Positions 34,775 to 43,847 are shown, counted from the first letter of the stretch. The stretch is DNA of 46,869 nt from Deltaproteobacteria bacterium (GCA_029262315.1 JAJCZP010000144.1:1-46869); one strand, 5' to 3'. A program made the numbers and translations. Notes: generated by a model not told the origin, from the sequence alone.

Positions 34775-37078
34775 TCAGAGGAGATCGAGCTGGCGGGCGC
34801 GCCCGATTACATCGTCGAAGCGGATGCCGAGCATACGCAGGACAGCGTCGGCGATGGGCTCGATCTGCTTCTCGACGTAGTGCTCGTAGTCGAGCGTCCC
34901 GCGACGGGCGTCGACCGGTTCGGGTCCATCATCGGTGATGACGTACTCGACGATCCGCGCCTGCGGGCCTTCCTGCTTGCGGGCGGCTTTCACGTGCGCG
35001 GGGGTGGTCTTGGTATAGGAATCGAGGCTCTTGCGGATGGCCTTCTTGTACGCCAGCAAGGCGTCCAACTCACCGGCGCGAAGCGCCGAGACGAAATCGA
35101 GAATGTAGCTTTCGACGGGCTGGTCGTGGAAGACCCGGTCCAGCAACTCGCGCTGAAAACGTCGCGCGAGCGGCGTCCAGTCGCGCCGCACGGCCTCGAG
35201 CCCCACGAACTCGACGCGACTGCTGTCGCCCTCGACCAAGAGGCCGGCATAGCGCTTCTTGCTTCCGCCTTTGCCCTGGCGCACCTCGGGCATGAAGAAG
35301 CGCCGGTAGCACTTCTCGAACTCGAGCTCGAGATGACTCGTGACGTCGAACTCGTCCCGCAGTCGCTGCTCGAGCGCCGTGGCCACAGCGGTGCGGATTT
35401 CGTTCGCGCGCTCCTCGGCACGCGTGGGGTCGGGCTCATCCGGGTCGACGAAGAGGGAATCGGTGTCGCCGTAGATCACGACGTAGCCGAGCCGACGCAC
35501 TTCGTCGGCGGCCAGATGGATCAGGTGCTGTCCCGTGTGCGTGATCGCGTTGGCGAGCGCGGGGGAAAAGAAGCGACACGTCGAGGCCGCGAGAACGCCG
35601 TACAGTGAGTTCATCAGGATCTTGATGGCATTGGCCCCGAGGCCGTCTCCCGCCTGGCGAGCCGCATCGCGTTCCTTCCAGAGGCGGGTGACGATGCCTG
35701 GCAGGATCGCGGGCTCGCGTCGAAAGCGTGTGCCGTTCGGTGTGCGCACGAGCGCCCCCTCCCGGCGTTTCGTTCCAGCTTGGGCGTGGGCCAGTGGGTC
35801 GATGTTGAACGTGCGGATGATGCTCGGGTACAGGCTCTTGAAATCGAAGACCAGGATGTTGCGAAACAAACCGGGCATCGAGTCGAGGACGGCGCCGCCC
35901 ATGATTGCCGCGCCAGCGTGGTCGCCGGACACTGAGGGAGCGACGTAGCCGCGTTCGCGGAGCGCGCCGAGATAGAGCGAGTCGACGGAGGCGATGCTGG
36001 CGCCGACGCGATCGAGCTGCATGCCGGTGAGGAGGCTCCGCGAAATCGCGAGCTCGACGAGATGTTGATTCTCGAGGATCTCCAGCACGAGTTCGGCATC
36101 GCGGAGGTTGTAGTCGGCGAGGCGCTGACGGTCCTCGCGAAAGAGCCGCTCGATCTCGTGTCCCCGACCGTCGCCGCTCAGCAGCTTGCCCTTGCCGAGG
36201 AACGTTTGCGCCGCGGTCTCGAGCTTGTAGTCGTCGAGTCGAAGAAATGCTGATCGCGTGAGCGCGAGCCCATCCAGAATCTGACGTCCGGGGGCACTGG
36301 CCCGGGACTCGCGGGTGAAACTCTGATCGCGTTGAATCGTCGTCTCCTCGTCTGTGCGTCCGAGACGGAACGGGAGATGGTACTTCTGGCTGAGCCGACG
36401 CAGCACCGTGAGATCAAACCCGACCACGTTCCAGCCGGTGATCACGTCTGGATCGAGCTCCACGAGGAGATCGTAGAAGCGCCGCAGCACGGCTTGCTCA
36501 TCGACAAGGCATTCGGTGTTCCGGAGCGGGCCGTCGCCGACCATCAGCACGCGTGACACGCCGACGCCGGCCAGGGCGATGGCGAACAAACGCTGCGCCT
36601 GTGGATCGGTTTCGATATCGATCGACAGGACGCGGAGTGTAGGCGTGAAGTGGGCCGGCCGAAGCGTGGGATTGCGGAACACGTGGGCGATTCCGCGACC
36701 TGGCTGCGAGGAGCCATCGATCTCGATAGCTGTCCGGAGGTTCCGGTCGATGAGAAACCGATAGGCGAAGCGGAGATCAGCCTCGAAGCACGGGACGCCG
36801 GCGCGACTCAGCCGTTGGCGGAGCGGTGGAACGTCTCCGGGCGTGGCGACACTGAGGCGTGCCACCGGTGCATCATCGAATGCGCGGAGATCGGTGTCGG
36901 TGACGGTCGCGCTGTTCGCGGGTACGGCGTCCGTCCGCGCCGCGGGGATGAAAAAGTACGGCTGCTCGCGATCGTCGATGACGCAAAAGGTCTCTCCGTT
37001 CTCGAGCGTCCCGTAGAGATGGATTTCGGGACGACCTCGGACGACCCGGTACGTTGGCTGAAGGATGAAGCCTCGCAT
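34775..37078 (-). CDS. polB: DNA polymerase II (family B)
   Basis: 767 residues, the normal length for bacterial Pol II, a proofreading polymerase used in damage bypass and restart. Exonuclease motifs: LSIDIETDP (Exo I), ITGWNVVGFDL (Exo II), YNLRDAELV (Exo III). Polymerase motifs: DFKSLYPSIIRTF (A), KILMNSLYG (B), YGDTDSLFV (C), and KKRYAGLL downstream. The start is the ATG at 37078. All catalytic residues are present, so it should be active. Confidence 0.96.
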   Translation of the reverse strand: MRGFILQPTYRVVRGRPEIHLYGTLENGETFCVIDDREQPYFFIPAARTDAVPANSATVTDTDLRAFDDAPVARLSVATPGDVPPLRQRLSRAGVPCFEADLRFAYRFLIDRNLRTAIEIDGSSQPGRGIAHVFRNPTLRPAHFTPTLRVLSIDIETDPQAQRLFAIALAGVGVSRVLMVGDGPLRNTECLVDEQAVLRRFYDLLVELDPDVITGWNVVGFDLTVLRRLSQKYHLPFRLGRTDEETTIQRDQSFTRESRASAPGRQILDGLALTRSAFLRLDDYKLETAAQTFLGKGKLLSGDGRGHEIERLFREDRQRLADYNLRDAELVLEILENQHLVELAISRSLLTGMQLDRVGASIASVDSLYLGALRERGYVAPSVSGDHAGAAIMGGAVLDSMPGLFRNILVFDFKSLYPSIIRTFNIDPLAHAQAGTKRREGALVRTPNGTRFRREPAILPGIVTRLWKERDAARQAGDGLGANAIKILMNSLYGVLAASTCRFFSPALANAITHTGQHLIHLAADEVRRLGYVVIYGDTDSLFVDPDEPDPTRAEERANEIRTAVATALEQRLRDEFDVTSHLELEFEKCYRRFFMPEVRQGKGGSKKRYAGLLVEGDSSRVEFVGLEAVRRDWTPLARRFQRELLDRVFHDQPVESYILDFVSALRAGELDALLAYKKAIRKSLDSYTKTTPAHVKAARKQEGPQARIVEYVITDDGPEPVDARRGTLDYEHYVEKQIEPIADAVLRMLGIRFDDVIGRARQLDLL

Positions 37079-37116
37079 CGGTGTCGTGTGCCTCGTGTCT
37101 GCTGGGCAGCGCGCCG

Positions 37117-37941
37117 CTACATGTAGCTCCCGCCGGTTACGAGCACCGTATGTCCGGTGACGTAGTCGGCGAGCGGAGAGGCAAGAAAGAGCACCGGGCC
37201 GGCTGCCTCTTCCGGAGTGCCCGGTCTCCCGAGTGGAATGACGGTGCGTGCGGCCTGTCGTATCTTCTCTGGAATGCCGAGCTCGACGACCTGCCCATCG
37301 ACCTCTTCCTTGGCGCCGGCGTCTTTGGCGGCGGTGAGGCGGGTCTCAATGAACCCGTAGGCGACCGCGTTGACGTTGATGTTCAAGCGTCCCCACTCCT
37401 TGGCCATCGTCTTTGTGACGCCAACGATGCCCATCTTTCCGGCGGCATAGTTTACCTGGCCAGCGTTCCCAGCCACGCCGGACGTCGAGGAGACATTGAC
37501 GACCTTGCGGACGACGTGTTGCCCGTTGGCGATCTCGGCCTTGGCCCAGTCGCGCCAGTACATCGATGCGGCGCGAAGCAGGCGGAAGGGGCCGGTCAGG
37601 TGCACGTCGATCATCGCGTACCATTGCTCGTCGGACATTTTGTGAATGACGCCGTCATGGGTGTAGCCGGCATTGTTGACGATGATGTCCAGCGTTCCAC
37701 ACTTGTCGATGGCGGCCTTCACGAGCTGCTCGGGAAACGCGGCATCCGTGATCGAGCCGCTGACGGCATGTGCTTCGCCGCCGCTGGCGCGGATCGCCGT
37801 GGCGGCTTCTTCCGCGACGTCCTGATGGAGATCGTTGACGATCACGCGCGCGCCGTGTTGCGCGAACAGCTCCGCCGTGGCGCGGCCAATGCCACGACCG
37901 GACCCCGTAATGACGGCGACTTTCCCCTGAACCAGTTGCAT
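37117..37941 (-). CDS. Short-chain dehydrogenase/reductase (FabG-like)
   Basis: 274 residues from the ATG at 37941, preceded by AGGAAGGGAG. The NAD(P) motif is GSGRGIGRATA, the structural motif NNAG is present, and the catalytic triad is Ser in NVSSTSG with YAAGK. It resembles 3-ketoacyl-ACP/CoA reductases. Before the catalytic Tyr there is a longer stretch than usual (about 15 extra residues around MYWRDWAKAEIANGQH). The substrate is unknown. The gene diverges from a MerR-controlled gene. Confidence 0.87.
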   Translation of the reverse strand: MQLVQGKVAVITGSGRGIGRATAELFAQHGARVIVNDLHQDVAEEAATAIRASGGEAHAVSGSITDAAFPEQLVKAAIDKCGTLDIIVNNAGYTHDGVIHKMSDEQWYAMIDVHLTGPFRLLRAASMYWRDWAKAEIANGQHVVRKVVNVSSTSGVAGNAGQVNYAAGKMGIVGVTKTMAKEWGRLNINVNAVAYGFIETRLTAAKDAGAKEEVDGQVVELGIPEKIRQAARTVIPLGRPGTPEEAAGPVLFLASPLADYVTGHTVLVTGGSYM

Positions 37942-38051
37942 GCGCGTGCTCCCTTCCTGCGGAAATCTCGGATGTGTCCGGTTTTCTGCCATGGGCCTCC
38001 AGGTGGGGCAAACCGTGGTCGTGATCTGGGGGGAGGGCTCTCCACCGGGTC

Positions 38052-38082
38052 TTGACTTCAAGCGCACTTGAAGAGCTAGCAT
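38052..38082 (+). promoter_or_regulatory. MerR-family-type promoter and operator
   Basis: A -35 TTGACT (38052-38057) and a -10 TAGCAT (38077-38082) are separated by 19 bases instead of 17. Within the spacer is a perfect inverted repeat, CTTCAAG (38056-38062) and CTTGAAG (38067-38073). This is the classic layout read by MerR-family activators, which untwist the long spacer when they bind metal or a redox signal. It sits 40 bases upstream of the ATG at 38122. No merR gene is in the window. Confidence 0.8.
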
Positions 38083-38121
38083 CTGTGCGAGACAGTGCGA
38101 GACAGTGAAGGGAGATCGAGC

Positions 38122-38703
38122 ATGAGTGAGGATCCGTGCGGTTGTGAGAGCGTTTGCAGTCTGCCACCCGACGAACTCCGGGAGCGGGTAGCGCACCTCC
38201 GGACGGAGTTGCTCCCCCTCGTCCGACGGCGCCAGCAGCTTCCGGACGGGATCGCGTGGGATTTCGATCCTGGGGTCGCGATGCGGGCTCGACTCGATGC
38301 GTTCGTGACATTCGAGCGCCAATGCTGCGGTAGTGTGACCTTCGACATCACCGAACCGCCGGAGAGCGCGCTGCTACGCCTGACAGTCCGGGGGCCCGAT
38401 GCCGCCGCGTTCGCGGCGCTCGGTGGGGCCGCGTCGGATCCGCCGCGCCCGGCAACGCCCGCAGGTGGCGTGGCGCTGGCCGCGAAGGCGGGGACCATCG
38501 GTGTCGTGGCCTCGTTGCTCCTCTGTTGCGGGCTGCCGCTCGCGGTTGCGTCCGTCTTGGGAGTTGCCGTGGCGGCACCGTTGGCGCGTTTCGACGATCC
38601 GATCCTGATTGGTCTGGGTGCGATCCTGATCGCGGTGCCCAGCTGGGTCGTCCTGCGGCGGGGCCACCGGGTCGTGCGACCGGCAGGGTGTGAGAGGTGT
38701 TGA
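38122..38703 (+). CDS. Cys-rich two-TM protein, probably metal-responsive
   Basis: 193 residues from the ATG at 38122. The N-terminus has CGCESVC, then a coiled helix, then FVTFERQCCGSVTFDI with a CC pair. The C-terminal part has two hydrophobic segments, GTIGVVASLLLCCGLPLAVASVLGVAVAAPL and DPILIGLGAILIAVPSWVVL, and a terminal CERC. The LLCC segment is reminiscent of MerT/MerC-type transporters. The MerR-type promoter upstream supports a role in metal (mercury, copper, cadmium or similar) sensing or transport. The exact family is not identified. Confidence 0.65.
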   Translation: MSEDPCGCESVCSLPPDELRERVAHLRTELLPLVRRRQQLPDGIAWDFDPGVAMRARLDAFVTFERQCCGSVTFDITEPPESALLRLTVRGPDAAAFAALGGAASDPPRPATPAGGVALAAKAGTIGVVASLLLCCGLPLAVASVLGVAVAAPLARFDDPILIGLGAILIAVPSWVVLRRGHRVVRPAGCERC

Positions 38704-38729
38704 GCCGGATCGCCAGTCGCACCACGGGC

Positions 38730-38800
38730 AAAGAAAAGCCCCGATAGCCTGCTACGGCCGGAATGGCCGTTCCGCTGGTGTAGCGGAAGCTATCGGGGCT
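38730..38800 (-). terminator. Branched intrinsic terminator
   Basis: On the minus strand, AGCCCCGATAGC (38800-38789) pairs perfectly over 12 bp with GCTATCGGGGCT (38748-38737), followed by TTTTCTTT (38737-38730). Two smaller hairpins lie inside: TTCCGCT/AGCGGAA (38788-38782 with 38776-38770) and ACGGCC/GGCCGT (38770-38765 with 38759-38754). It ends minus-strand transcription from the region of DUF748 and the small ORFs. Confidence 0.8.
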
Positions 38801-38801
38801 C

Positions 38802-38870
38802 GGTGGTACCTGGGTCCCCGAAGGGTGACCCAGCGACGTGAAACTTGGGTCTGACCCTACGAGGCTACCA
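38802..38870 (-). ncRNA. Structured RNA segment upstream of the terminator
   Basis: An outer helix GGTGGTA/TACCACC encloses a strong stem CTGGGTC/GACCCAG (about 38810-38833) and a GGGTC/GACCC element (about 38847-38857), giving a multi-branch fold. It lies between a tiny ORF and the terminator, as an attenuator or small RNA would. No known RNA family is recognised. Confidence 0.45.
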
Positions 38871-38901
38871 CCTCACAAATCACCGTAGAGAAAAACGTCA
38901 C
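38857..38901 (-). CDS. 14-codon ORF with near-perfect ribosome binding site
   Basis: It starts at GTG 38901 and encodes MTFFSTVICEVVAS. The sequence before it, AAAGAAAGGAGGTGATCCA, is complementary to nearly the whole 3' end of 16S rRNA, with seven bases between AGGAGG and GTG. The strength of the site argues that ribosomes bind here. Whether the peptide matters is unknown. Confidence 0.4.
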   Translation of the reverse strand: MTFFSTVICEVVAS

Positions 38902-38905
38902 TGGA

Positions 38906-38980
38906 TCACCTCCTTTCTTTCGGCGCCCGGACCAGGCGGTCACCAACATTCCGCCACCGCAGGATGACCGCCGGTGTCAT
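38906..38980 (-). CDS. 24-codon ORF ending in the strong ribosome site
   Basis: ATG at 38980, sequence MTPAVILRWRNVGDRLVRAP with a basic KERR end. Its stop lies within the ribosome site of the 14-codon ORF, so the two could be coupled. Its own start directly follows GGAGG with no spacing and overlaps a perfect 8 bp hairpin (38961-38968 with 38976-38983), so translation is doubtful. Confidence 0.25.
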   Translation of the reverse strand: MTPAVILRWRNVGDRLVRAPKERR

Positions 38981-39097
38981 CCTCCGACCCCGACCAACGG
39001 CTGCACCGTTTCCGGAGCCTGTGTGAACTCCGATCGGGAAGTGTGCGTTCAGCCTAGCCCCAGCGCCAAGAGGTGTCCAGGAATTTCTGCGTGCGGT

Positions 39098-41710
39098 TCA
39101 GTCGCTGCGCAGCTGGATGTCGACACTGGGGACCGCGCCATCGCGACCGTCAGCACGTGGTCGGCGCGCCTCGACGCGTTTGGGATCGATAGCGTAGGCC
39201 TCGTGCAGCGTGCGTTGGATGACCTCCGCGCGTTGCGCGGCGAGGGCCTTCGGATCGGTCGTGGCGGACGCCGTGTCCTCGGCATTCGCAAGTGCTTCGG
39301 CATCGGCGCTAGTCGTCTCGGGCAGGAGTACGAGGTTCAGCCCCGGGTGGCGTTCGAGGAGCCGGGCAAGTTGTGCGACCCGTTCGGAGCCTTCGCCGCT
39401 CAAGATGAGGCTCCCGGCCGCGAACGGCACGGGCTTCAGGTCGAACACCTCGCCATCATCGCCGAGCAGCACCGAGCCGAGAATGCGGACGGGCGACAAC
39501 AGGGTGCCAAGGAGCGCCTGCTGGATAGCCGCGATGATCGAGGGACCCAACTCGTACTCCTGCGTGTTCAGATTGATCTTCACGGGCAGGTCGAGCGCGA
39601 TATGTCCGCGCGAGTCTTTCATCAACGAGAGGGCGATGGGGAGGGCGACGCCAAGCTCGCCCTTGAAGGGGTCCGTGCCATGCGCGCGCAGCTTGAGACG
39701 TGCGAGATCGATGTCGTTCTCGACGGTGAGGGTGGTTTCCCCACCGTCCACTTCGGTGTCGATCGACGCTGTGCCCTCGGTGACCTCGTAGTTGATGCCT
39801 GGCTCGATATAGCGGCTGAGCGGCGCCAATCGGAGGCGATCGACACCCACGGTCACATCGGTGCTGGTCGCGCTGATCTTGCCGCCGGCCTCGATCGGGG
39901 AGAGTTCGTCGATCGAGCCCGTGAGGTCGAAGCGTCCCACGGTCATAGGTGCAACGCGGAGTGTCTCGATCGTGCCACCCAGATCGAGGATGTCCGCCCC
40001 GTAGGCATCGTCGAAGACGGTGTCATAGAACTCGATGCGCCCGTGCGCGATGGTCGCGCGATCGAGGACGAAGAGCGGGCCGCCCGATGCGGCCGGAGGC
40101 GGTGCGTCGGCGGTCGCGGGCGTCGTGGTGACGCCTGTGAAAGGGTATACGCCGTCGGGGCGGCGATGCAGCATCAAGTACGGCCAGGTGAGCGTGGCGT
40201 TGGTGGCATGGATCTTCGGTGGCGCGAAGGTGCTGTCGGCGAGATCGACCTCGAGCGTCGCCCATGCGAACACCTCTTCGGGATGGGCCTCGCTCGGCGT
40301 ACTTTTGACGTCGGTGGTAACGACACGACCGCGAAAGTGCGCAGGAACGCCCTCTTGGAAGGTGCCATTGAGCGTCCCACCGACGATGCCGCTCGCGAAT
40401 GCGATCGGCATCCCGAAATGGGAGGCGGCCTTGGGGAGGTCGAGCGCCTCGATCGCGAGCTTGACGGTCGTTGCCTCGCTGCGGGCGTGTCCGTCGATGC
40501 CAATCGTGCCTTCGCCGACCGCGGTGTCGAACACGAACCGCACCGCATCGTCCTCGGTTGCGATTCGCCCCGAACGAACGGCGATCGGGAGATCCGCGGA
40601 TCCGGGCGGCAGGTTCCTGAGGAGCAAGGTGCCCGTGCCGAGGGTCACCGTGTCGAGCGCCGTCGTCCACGAGGAAGGCGGTTCGTCCGCGGGCGCGGGA
40701 TTGACGAACGGCAGGTGGAGCCCCACCTCATCCTGATACGCGAGCGCCCAGAAATCCTCGGCGGCGATGGTACCGAGGACGACGTGTTGTGCCGCCAGAT
40801 CGACTGCCAGGTCGGTCAGCGTCGCGGAACCCGCACGAAAGGTTGCCTCCTCGGCGGCGCTGTCGGCAAGGGCGAGGTCCGTCCCGGTCGCGTCGAGACT
40901 GACGTGATGGGCGGTGAGCGTGCCATCCTTCACCGTGCGCTGGTAGGTGACCTCCGCGTCGATGGTTCCGGCGACGTGCTCCCAGGCGAGACGAGCGTGG
41001 ACCAGGACGCGGGCGAGCGACGCCCCGGTCGTCCGCAGGCTCGCTGCGAGATTCGAGTCTTCGCCCGCGGCGTCGTAGGTGAGCTCGAGGTCGAAGGTGT
41101 CGTCCTCGATGCGGCTGGTCATGCGGAGCGTGATCTGCGCCTGCCCGCCCAGTGTGAGATGGAGATCGTCGGCGTCGGCGCGGTCGATGCGTGCGATGGT
41201 GGCGATCGGAGGGGTCGTCGTCTCGTCGTGAAACTCGACTGAGCCGTCACGAACGCGAAGAATACCGATGTCGACCGGCGTCTGGTCGGGGACCTCGGCC
41301 TCGGTCGTGGGCGCCGGCGGTTCCTCCGCTTCTGATGGGAGGAGCGCGGCGAGGTCGATGTCGCCGGACGACGTGCGGCGGACAGTGAGGTGGGGCTGTA
41401 CGAGCGTCAAACTGTCGAGCGCGAGCTCGCCCCGCAGCAGTCGCTTGAGGGCGAGGTCGGCGTGAATACCGCCGAGCCTCGCCACCGGGGTCTCGTTCTC
41501 GGCCAGGCGAAGTGTGATGCCATGGGCGCTGACCCGCGGCCCGAAGGCGCTCAGGGTCACGCGACCGACGTGCACGGGGGCTCCGACAGCCGCGGTCAGG
41601 CGTTGGCTCGCGAGCGGCGCGAGGATGAGGGGGAGCGCCACGAGGACGGCGCCGGTCACGATCAGAAGCGTAATGATGATCAGAAGGATTCGACGCCGAC
41701 CCACAGCCAC
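39098..41710 (-). CDS. DUF748 (AsmA-like) envelope protein
   Basis: About 870 residues from the GTG at 41710 (VAVGRRRILLIIITLLIVTG), a short basic start and a membrane anchor. The long periplasmic part is beta-rich and repetitive, like AsmA/TamB-type proteins thought to bridge inner and outer membrane for lipid transport. The C-terminus (AAGSLILSGEGSERVAQLARLLERHP, then DPKRVEARRP) is the typical DUF748 ending, resembling an OmpA-type fold. A longer in-frame start at 41869 overlaps the divergent gene and is rejected. No clear ribosome site is seen. Confidence 0.82.
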   Translation of the reverse strand: MAVGRRRILLIIITLLIVTGAVLVALPLILAPLASQRLTAAVGAPVHVGRVTLSAFGPRVSAHGITLRLAENETPVARLGGIHADLALKRLLRGELALDSLTLVQPHLTVRRTSSGDIDLAALLPSEAEEPPAPTTEAEVPDQTPVDIGILRVRDGSVEFHDETTTPPIATIARIDRADADDLHLTLGGQAQITLRMTSRIEDDTFDLELTYDAAGEDSNLAASLRTTGASLARVLVHARLAWEHVAGTIDAEVTYQRTVKDGTLTAHHVSLDATGTDLALADSAAEEATFRAGSATLTDLAVDLAAQHVVLGTIAAEDFWALAYQDEVGLHLPFVNPAPADEPPSSWTTALDTVTLGTGTLLLRNLPPGSADLPIAVRSGRIATEDDAVRFVFDTAVGEGTIGIDGHARSEATTVKLAIEALDLPKAASHFGMPIAFASGIVGGTLNGTFQEGVPAHFRGRVVTTDVKSTPSEAHPEEVFAWATLEVDLADSTFAPPKIHATNATLTWPYLMLHRRPDGVYPFTGVTTTPATADAPPPAASGGPLFVLDRATIAHGRIEFYDTVFDDAYGADILDLGGTIETLRVAPMTVGRFDLTGSIDELSPIEAGGKISATSTDVTVGVDRLRLAPLSRYIEPGINYEVTEGTASIDTEVDGGETTLTVENDIDLARLKLRAHGTDPFKGELGVALPIALSLMKDSRGHIALDLPVKINLNTQEYELGPSIIAAIQQALLGTLLSPVRILGSVLLGDDGEVFDLKPVPFAAGSLILSGEGSERVAQLARLLERHPGLNLVLLPETTSADAEALANAEDTASATTDPKALAAQRAEVIQRTLHEAYAIDPKRVEARRPRADGRDGAVPSVDIQLRSD

Positions 41711-41822
41711 GTGATAGGCGCGACGTGGCTCGGATTCAATGCGGGCCGCTTGTGAACGTCTAGCGCAGAGGGGTTGACAAGGCGCATGAGCACGGCAAGT
41801 AGGGGCGTCCGAAGGAGGCTCC

Positions 41823-43847
41823 ATGGGAAGCTGCAGCACACGTATCGAGCAGGGGATCGCCTTTGTCACCTTTGATCAGGGTGGCATGAACACGCTATCG
41901 CGCGGTGCGATCGAGGATCTGGAGCAGGTCGTGACCGAGCTCACCGCGCACCATGCGCGGGAGCCGCTCCTCGGAGTGGTGCTCCAAGGAAACCGCTACG
42001 GTCTTGGCGCGGGCGCGAACATTGGCGAGCTGCTGCAGGGGAGTACGGCGGATCTCACCGCGATGATCGATCGCGGTCACGAGGTGCTGTACGCCATCGA
42101 AGAGAGTCCCGTGCCGTGGGTCGCCGCCGTTGATGGCGTGTGCCTCGGTGGTATCTACGAGCTTGCACTCGCGTGTCGCGGCATCGTGGCGACGAGTCGC
42201 TCGTCGGTAGGCTTCCCGGAGATTCGGCTCAACATCTTCCCGGGCCTTGGCGGGACCCAGCGACTGCCGCGCCGCTGCGGACTGGTGAACGCAGAGGATC
42301 CGATCAAGGGTGATGCGGCCCTGTCGGTCATCCTACAGGGGAAGACCTTGAGTGTCGGCAAGGCGGCGCCTCTCCGCATGATCGACGCGATCGTCCCGGA
42401 GGGGGAGACGCTCGAGAGCTTCGCCGCGCGCTTCGTCCGTGACGACCTCCCGACCCTGGCACGGCCGACGCCTGACCTTTCGATGGCGGCCGACGTGGCG
42501 CCGCTTCTGCTGCCGAGCATTCAGAAGGCGACGCAGGGTCGAGAGAATCCACGCGCGCCCTATGTCGCGCTCGAGGTCATTACGCAGGGCGCGGCCATGT
42601 CGTTGAAGGACGGCATCAAGCTCGAGCGCGATCGCTTCCTCGAGGTGGCGGATTCGGCCGAAGGGAAGGCCGGGATGCGCTTCTTCTTCACGCAGCAGCG
42701 CGTGAACAAGCTTCCGCGTGCGCTGGCAGAGGTCTCGGCGCGCCCGATCCGTAGCGTCGGGGTCGACGGGTTCGATGGCTATATGGGCAGTGCGATCGCG
42801 TTCCTGGCACGACGAGCAGGGTACGAGGTCGTTGGGCATGTGCCGGTCCCCGAGCTGGTGGCCGGCGCGCCGGGTCGCATGCGCCAGAAGTACGACATCC
42901 TCATCAAGCGAGGACGAATCACCGCCGAGGACGCCGATCGGGAAGTGGCGTCGGTGCAGGTAGTGACCGAGGTCGCCGGGTTGGCAGGTTGCGACCTGGT
43001 GATCGAAGCTCGCAAGGAAGATCCCGAAGCCAAGGCCAGCTTCTATCGAGAGCTGGCCGGGGTTCTTCAGTCGGACGCCATCGTGAGTTCGAACAGTAGC
43101 TCGATGGGGCCAGGTTTTCTCGGCGCGTATTTCGCCGAGGGCGGTGGAGATCCGGCGCGGCTGGTGAATCTGCACTTTTTCAGTCCGGCTGAGCACCCGC
43201 TCCGGGCGTTGGTCGAGGTGGTGCGCACCGAGGCGACGAAACCCGAGACCCTCGCGGCGCTGCACGGCTTCGTGCGGAAGATCGGGAAGGTGCCGGTAGT
43301 GTTGGCCGACGGTTCGCCGGGTTTCCTCGTGAACGCGGCCTTGGCGGAGTATTTCCGGGAAGCGGAAACGCTCTATCGCGAGGGGACGCCCCTCGAAACG
43401 ATCGACGCGGTCATGCGCGGCGTCGTCTATCCCATGGGACCGTTCGAGGTCGCCGACTCCGCGGGGATCGACGTCGCGGCGGGCATGTTCGACACGATTG
43501 CCGCCACCGAGAAGCCGACTGAGCTCCCGCTGGTTTGCCTCCTTCGCGATCGTGGTCGGTTCGGCGTGAAGTCGGACGGGGGCTTCTATGACTACGCCGG
43601 CGGGAAGAAGGGCGCGCCGTACGCCGACCTCGCCACGCTTGCGGGCTCGCGTGGCACGAGCGTCGCCACCCCCGAGCAGATCGTCGAGCGCTGCAACCGC
43701 GCGGTGTGGACGAAGGCACGCGCACTGCTCGATGCTGGGATCGTCGCAAGCAAGGAAGAGGCAGATTTGGCCTTCGTGTATGCGATCGGATTCGCCATGC
43801 ACCTCGGGGGACCGTTCTTCTACGCCGAGCAACAGGGGTGGTCATGA
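41823..43847 (+). CDS. Bifunctional enoyl-CoA hydratase / 3-hydroxyacyl-CoA dehydrogenase (FadJ/FadB-like)
   Basis: 674 residues. The crotonase domain (about 1-200) has GLGAGANIGELL, CLGGIYELALACRG and FPEIRLNIFPGLGGTQRLPR with the catalytic Glu positions. The dehydrogenase half begins near residue 300 with SVGVDGFDGYMGSAIAFLARRAGYEVV. Its nucleotide loop differs from the usual GAGxMGxGIA by an extra residue. The catalytic His is in LVNLHFFSPAEHPLRALVEVV, and the C-terminal helical domain is complete. It should carry out two steps of beta-oxidation. Its stop overlaps the bioB start. Confidence 0.9.
   Translation: MGSCSTRIEQGIAFVTFDQGGMNTLSRGAIEDLEQVVTELTAHHAREPLLGVVLQGNRYGLGAGANIGELLQGSTADLTAMIDRGHEVLYAIEESPVPWVAAVDGVCLGGIYELALACRGIVATSRSSVGFPEIRLNIFPGLGGTQRLPRRCGLVNAEDPIKGDAALSVILQGKTLSVGKAAPLRMIDAIVPEGETLESFAARFVRDDLPTLARPTPDLSMAADVAPLLLPSIQKATQGRENPRAPYVALEVITQGAAMSLKDGIKLERDRFLEVADSAEGKAGMRFFFTQQRVNKLPRALAEVSARPIRSVGVDGFDGYMGSAIAFLARRAGYEVVGHVPVPELVAGAPGRMRQKYDILIKRGRITAEDADREVASVQVVTEVAGLAGCDLVIEARKEDPEAKASFYRELAGVLQSDAIVSSNSSSMGPGFLGAYFAEGGGDPARLVNLHFFSPAEHPLRALVEVVRTEATKPETLAALHGFVRKIGKVPVVLADGSPGFLVNAALAEYFREAETLYREGTPLETIDAVMRGVVYPMGPFEVADSAGIDVAAGMFDTIAATEKPTELPLVCLLRDRGRFGVKSDGGFYDYAGGKKGAPYADLATLAGSRGTSVATPEQIVERCNRAVWTKARALLDAGIVASKEEADLAFVYAIGFAMHLGGPFFYAEQQGWS

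Noticed and set aside
38802..38812. A GGTGGTACC string on the plus strand resembling the T-box core
   Set aside because: The surrounding T-box parts (specifier loop, terminator with T-run on this strand, aminoacyl-tRNA or amino acid gene downstream) are missing, and the string is part of a helix of the minus-strand structure.
38902..38920. A plus-strand match to the 3' end of 16S rRNA (GGATCACCTCC)
   Set aside because: It is not part of an rRNA gene, since no other 16S sequence is near. Read on the minus strand it is a Shine-Dalgarno site.
39023..41242. A 739-codon open frame on the plus strand
   Set aside because: It is the antisense shadow of the DUF748 gene, lacks a ribosome site and family motifs, and has the composition of a GC-rich shadow frame.
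42333..43832. A 499-codon open frame on the minus strand
   Set aside because: It is antisense to the FadJ-like gene and shows no recognisable domain.
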